This document shows, piece by piece, positions 5,457-7,140 of a DNA stretch of 7,140 nt. The stretch is from Actinomycetes bacterium (GTDB lineage Bacteria > Actinomycetota > Coriobacteriia > Anaerosomatales > Anaerosomataceae). Every line of letters starts with the position of its first letter. Within the stretch, counting starts at the first letter, position 1. The stretch lies in the NCBI GenBank assembly GCA_021850085.1, contig JAJZRZ010000084.1, forward strand, positions 1-7,140. The letters run 5' to 3'. The notes under the pieces are model-generated. The model had not been told where the DNA came from and did no database searches. It saw only the letters and a program-made list of their open reading frames with translations. The translations under genes were made by a program, and so were the position numbers.

Positions 5457-5473
5457 CTCGGCCGCCTGCCGAG
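5457..5473 (-). terminator. Short hairpin after the ABC ATPase gene, weak terminator candidate
   Basis: CTCGGC (5457-5462) and GCCGAG (5468-5473) form a 6-bp GC-rich stem with a 5-nt loop, about 32 nt past the ATPase stop. No T-tract follows on the minus strand, so the terminator reading is weak. Confidence 0.25.
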
Positions 5474-5505
5474 ACGAGTTGCCGGGAAGCTCCGAGCGCA
5501 CACAG

Positions 5506-6252
5506 TTACTCAGTCGAGGCTCGCGAGCGGGCGGATGCCGCCGTGGCTGCGCCCACCTGCGCGAGGCGGTCACCTTCCGTGATCCTGGCATCCTTCAGAA
5601 CCTTGCCGTGGCCCAGCCCGATGATCCGCTCCCCCGCGTACCCGATCTCCGGGTCGTGGGTGACGACCACGAGGGTCTTCCCATCTCCGTGAAGCGACCG
5701 GAAGATGTCGAGCACCCGCGCCTCGTTCTCCTCGTCCAGGTTTCCCGTCGGCTCGTCCGCGAGGACGATCTCGGGATCGTTGATCAGCGCCCGGGCGATG
5801 CAGACCCGCTGCTGCTCGCCCCCCGAGAGCTGGGACGGAAGATGCTGGGCGCGGCCAGCGAGCTGAACCCTCTCCAGCGCCGCCATCGCCTGATCGCGCA
5901 CCGGCATCGAGTGGTAATACTGCGCGAGCATCACGTTCTCGACGGCGGTGAGGTACGGGATGAGGTGGAACTGCTGGAACACGAGCCCGATATTCTCCCG
6001 GCGGAACACCGCCCAGTCGTCTGGGCCGAACCCGTGCGTATCGGTTCCGAGCATCTGGATTCGTCCACTCGTCGGCTTGTCGAGCCCGTTCAGGATGCTG
6101 AGGAGCGTCGTCTTGCCGGACCCCGACGGGCCCATGATCGCCACCCACTCGCCGGGCCAGACATCGATGTTCACGCCGTCGAGAGCGTGCACGCCTCCGG
6201 GGTAAACCTTGCTCACGGACTGAACCGAGATCGCTTGCGTTGCCACTCTCAT
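5506..6252 (-). CDS. ABC transporter ATPase, LolD/MacB type
   Basis: 248-aa cytoplasmic nucleotide-binding subunit that powers the adjacent FtsX-type permease. All motifs are intact: Walker A GPSGSGKTT (41-49), Q-loop VFQQFHLIP (Q93), signature LSGGEQQRV (142-150), Walker B IVLADEP (162-168, with catalytic E167), D-loop NLDE (171-174) and H-loop H199 in VVVTHD. The 'FQQFHLIPYLTAVENV' stretch is typical of the MacB/LolD/FtsE branch. The start, ATG 6252, overlaps the permease stop (ATGA), with AAGG just upstream; a longer open frame reaching 6957 lies inside the permease gene and is ignored. A short Ala/Ser/Arg tail follows the ATPase domain. Similar ATPase and FtsX pairs occur in P19-type metal-uptake clusters as well as in MacB and Lol systems, so the substrate is open. 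Confidence 0.93.
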   Translation of the reverse strand: MRVATQAISVQSVSKVYPGGVHALDGVNIDVWPGEWVAIMGPSGSGKTTLLSILNGLDKPTSGRIQMLGTDTHGFGPDDWAVFRRENIGLVFQQFHLIPYLTAVENVMLAQYYHSMPVRDQAMAALERVQLAGRAQHLPSQLSGGEQQRVCIARALINDPEIVLADEPTGNLDEENEARVLDIFRSLHGDGKTLVVVTHDPEIGYAGERIIGLGHGKVLKDARITEGDRLAQVGAATAASARSRASTE

Positions 6253-7140
6253 TCTCCCTTCAGGAGGACGGCGGTTTCGAGTCGAAGCGCCCGTCGCGCG
6301 CCGACGCTCGCCGCCAGAACCGCGATCACCACGCTCACCACGATCGCGGCGAGGAACGGCGCGACGTGGGGAGCCACCGAGACACCGAACACCTGACGTA
6401 CGATCACCTGAGAGAGGCCGCTTCCCACCGCGTATCCGAGCAGCGCTGCCGCGACGCCGATGGCGGCGCCCTCGGACAGGAGGAACGCCACGACCGACCG
6501 CCGCTTCGCCCCGATCGCCTGAAGGAGCGCGAGCTCCTTCCGCCGCTCGATCACGCGGGACAGGACGGCGGCGGTGACGCCGACCGAGCTCAGCAGCAGC
6601 ACGGCGAGCAGCGCGACCCCGGTCAGCAGGTTGATCTTCCCGATGACCGCCTGCTCTCCATGCAGGACCTGGCGCAGCGGCGTGAGCTCGACCCTGGCCC
6701 CGACGGCCTCCAGCGAGACGTTCAGGGCGGCGATGTCCGCGTCGCCCCCCGGGACCGAGACGAGGGCGTACGTGAAGCGGGGCTCGTCCGGCCCGGGTTT
6801 CGTCGATACGAACGCGCGACCCTCGTCCTCGTCGCCCGACTCGAAGACGCCGGTGACGCGGTACTCCGTCTTCTCCGCAGCGCCGTCGAAGCGGACGTGC
6901 ACGGTCGTGCCCACCGTCGACCCGAGCGCCTGCGCGAGCTTTCGACCCATCACGCACTCGTCGTTCTCGGCGGCACGCCTGCCGCTCACGGCCCAGTAAG
7001 GCGTCATGCGCGCGAGGCCGGCAGGATCCGCGCTGACGATCGCCGCGGGCGCTCCCTGCAGCGTTCCGACCCGTAGGTGAAGCTCCACGACGTCCGCTCG
7101 CCTGGCCCGTGCGAGCTCGCGGACCTTCTCCCGATCGGAA
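6249..7140 (-). CDS. ABC transporter permease, MacB/FtsX type (5' end outside window)
   Basis: The last 296 residues are visible; the frame stays open to the right edge, so the true start lies beyond and the GTG at 7088 is only an internal codon. The first part is a MacB-like periplasmic core, with the usual 'ECVMGRKLAQALGSTVGTTVHV' type region followed by YRVTGVFES. The end holds three membrane helices (visible residues about 169-194, 217-242 and 261-281). Between the first two is the FtsX coupling segment ERRKELALLQAIGAKRRSVV. Proteins of this fold do not move substrate through the membrane but transmit ATP-driven motion to the periplasm, for lipoproteins, macrolides, cell-wall enzymes or metal-handling partners. 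The stop overlaps the ATPase start. The segment PLRQVLHGEQAVIGKINLL recalls permeases of P19/DUF2318 metal clusters, from memory only. Confidence 0.88.
   Translation of the reverse strand, partial: SDREKVRELARARRADVVELHLRVGTLQGAPAAIVSADPAGLARMTPYWAVSGRRAAENDECVMGRKLAQALGSTVGTTVHVRFDGAAEKTEYRVTGVFESGDEDEGRAFVSTKPGPDEPRFTYALVSVPGGDADIAALNVSLEAVGARVELTPLRQVLHGEQAVIGKINLLTGVALLAVLLLSSVGVTAAVLSRVIERRKELALLQAIGAKRRSVVAFLLSEGAAIGVAAALLGYAVGSGLSQVIVRQVFGVSVAPHVAPFLAAIVVSVVIAVLAASVGARRALRLETAVLLKGE

Noticed and set aside
5306..5503. 66-residue N-terminal extension of Cys-rich copy B
   Set aside because: It would bury the signal peptide, and the good AGGA site and paralog alignment support the ATG at 5305.
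6253..6957. N-terminal extension of the ABC ATPase to 483 residues
   Set aside because: The extension reads an out-of-frame shadow of the permease gene; the ATPase domain starts right after the ATGA-coupled ATG at 6252.

Overview
The window is GC-rich and reads as one block of genes, all on the minus strand, so transcription runs from high to low coordinates. No rRNA, tRNA, CRISPR array or insertion sequence is visible. The strong G/C bias at third codon positions and the style of the efflux adaptor (an N-terminal YYCPMHP..CPICSM metal site) suggest an environmental Gram-negative bacterium. A myxobacterial or other former deltaproteobacterial lineage is my best guess, held weakly. Outer-membrane and periplasmic efflux parts make a diderm certain.

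Layout in transcription order. (1) 7140-5506: the 3' part of a MacB/FtsX-type ABC permease and its ATPase, coupled by an ATGA overlap. (2) 5305-2846: five small proteins with Sec signal peptides, on a background less GC3-biased than the large genes (judged by eye). Three of them (4964-5305, 4281-4628, 2846-3196) share the cysteine frame C-x10-CCC-x11/12-CC and are divergent paralogs. One (3768-4214) resembles an uncharacterised secreted family. One (3344-3670) is built from repeats with a G[TS]KPxxxSL core spaced exactly 32 residues apart. (3) 2729-1: a heavy-metal RND efflux operon, with a TolC/CusC-type outer-membrane factor, a CusB-type periplasmic adaptor, and the first seven codons of the next gene, presumably the CusA-type pump. 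These three are joined by two more ATGA overlaps.

Working model (inference): this is a metal-handling island, most likely for Cu(I)/Ag(I) or a similar soft metal. The RND tripartite pump would expel metal across the outer membrane. The cysteine-rich secreted proteins would bind, buffer or deliver metal in the periplasm. The ABC pair would be an accessory exporter or mechanotransmission complex. The adaptor carries metal-site-like sequence at both ends, including an unusual four-cysteine tail. None of the small proteins can be given a function from sequence alone.

The intergenic stretches hold notable secondary structure. There is a chain of three mutually exclusive hairpins at 3717-3768, a long hairpin at 2787-2830 just before the efflux operon, and a structured 335-nt gap at 4629-4963. 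These could separate expression of the small genes from that of the pump.
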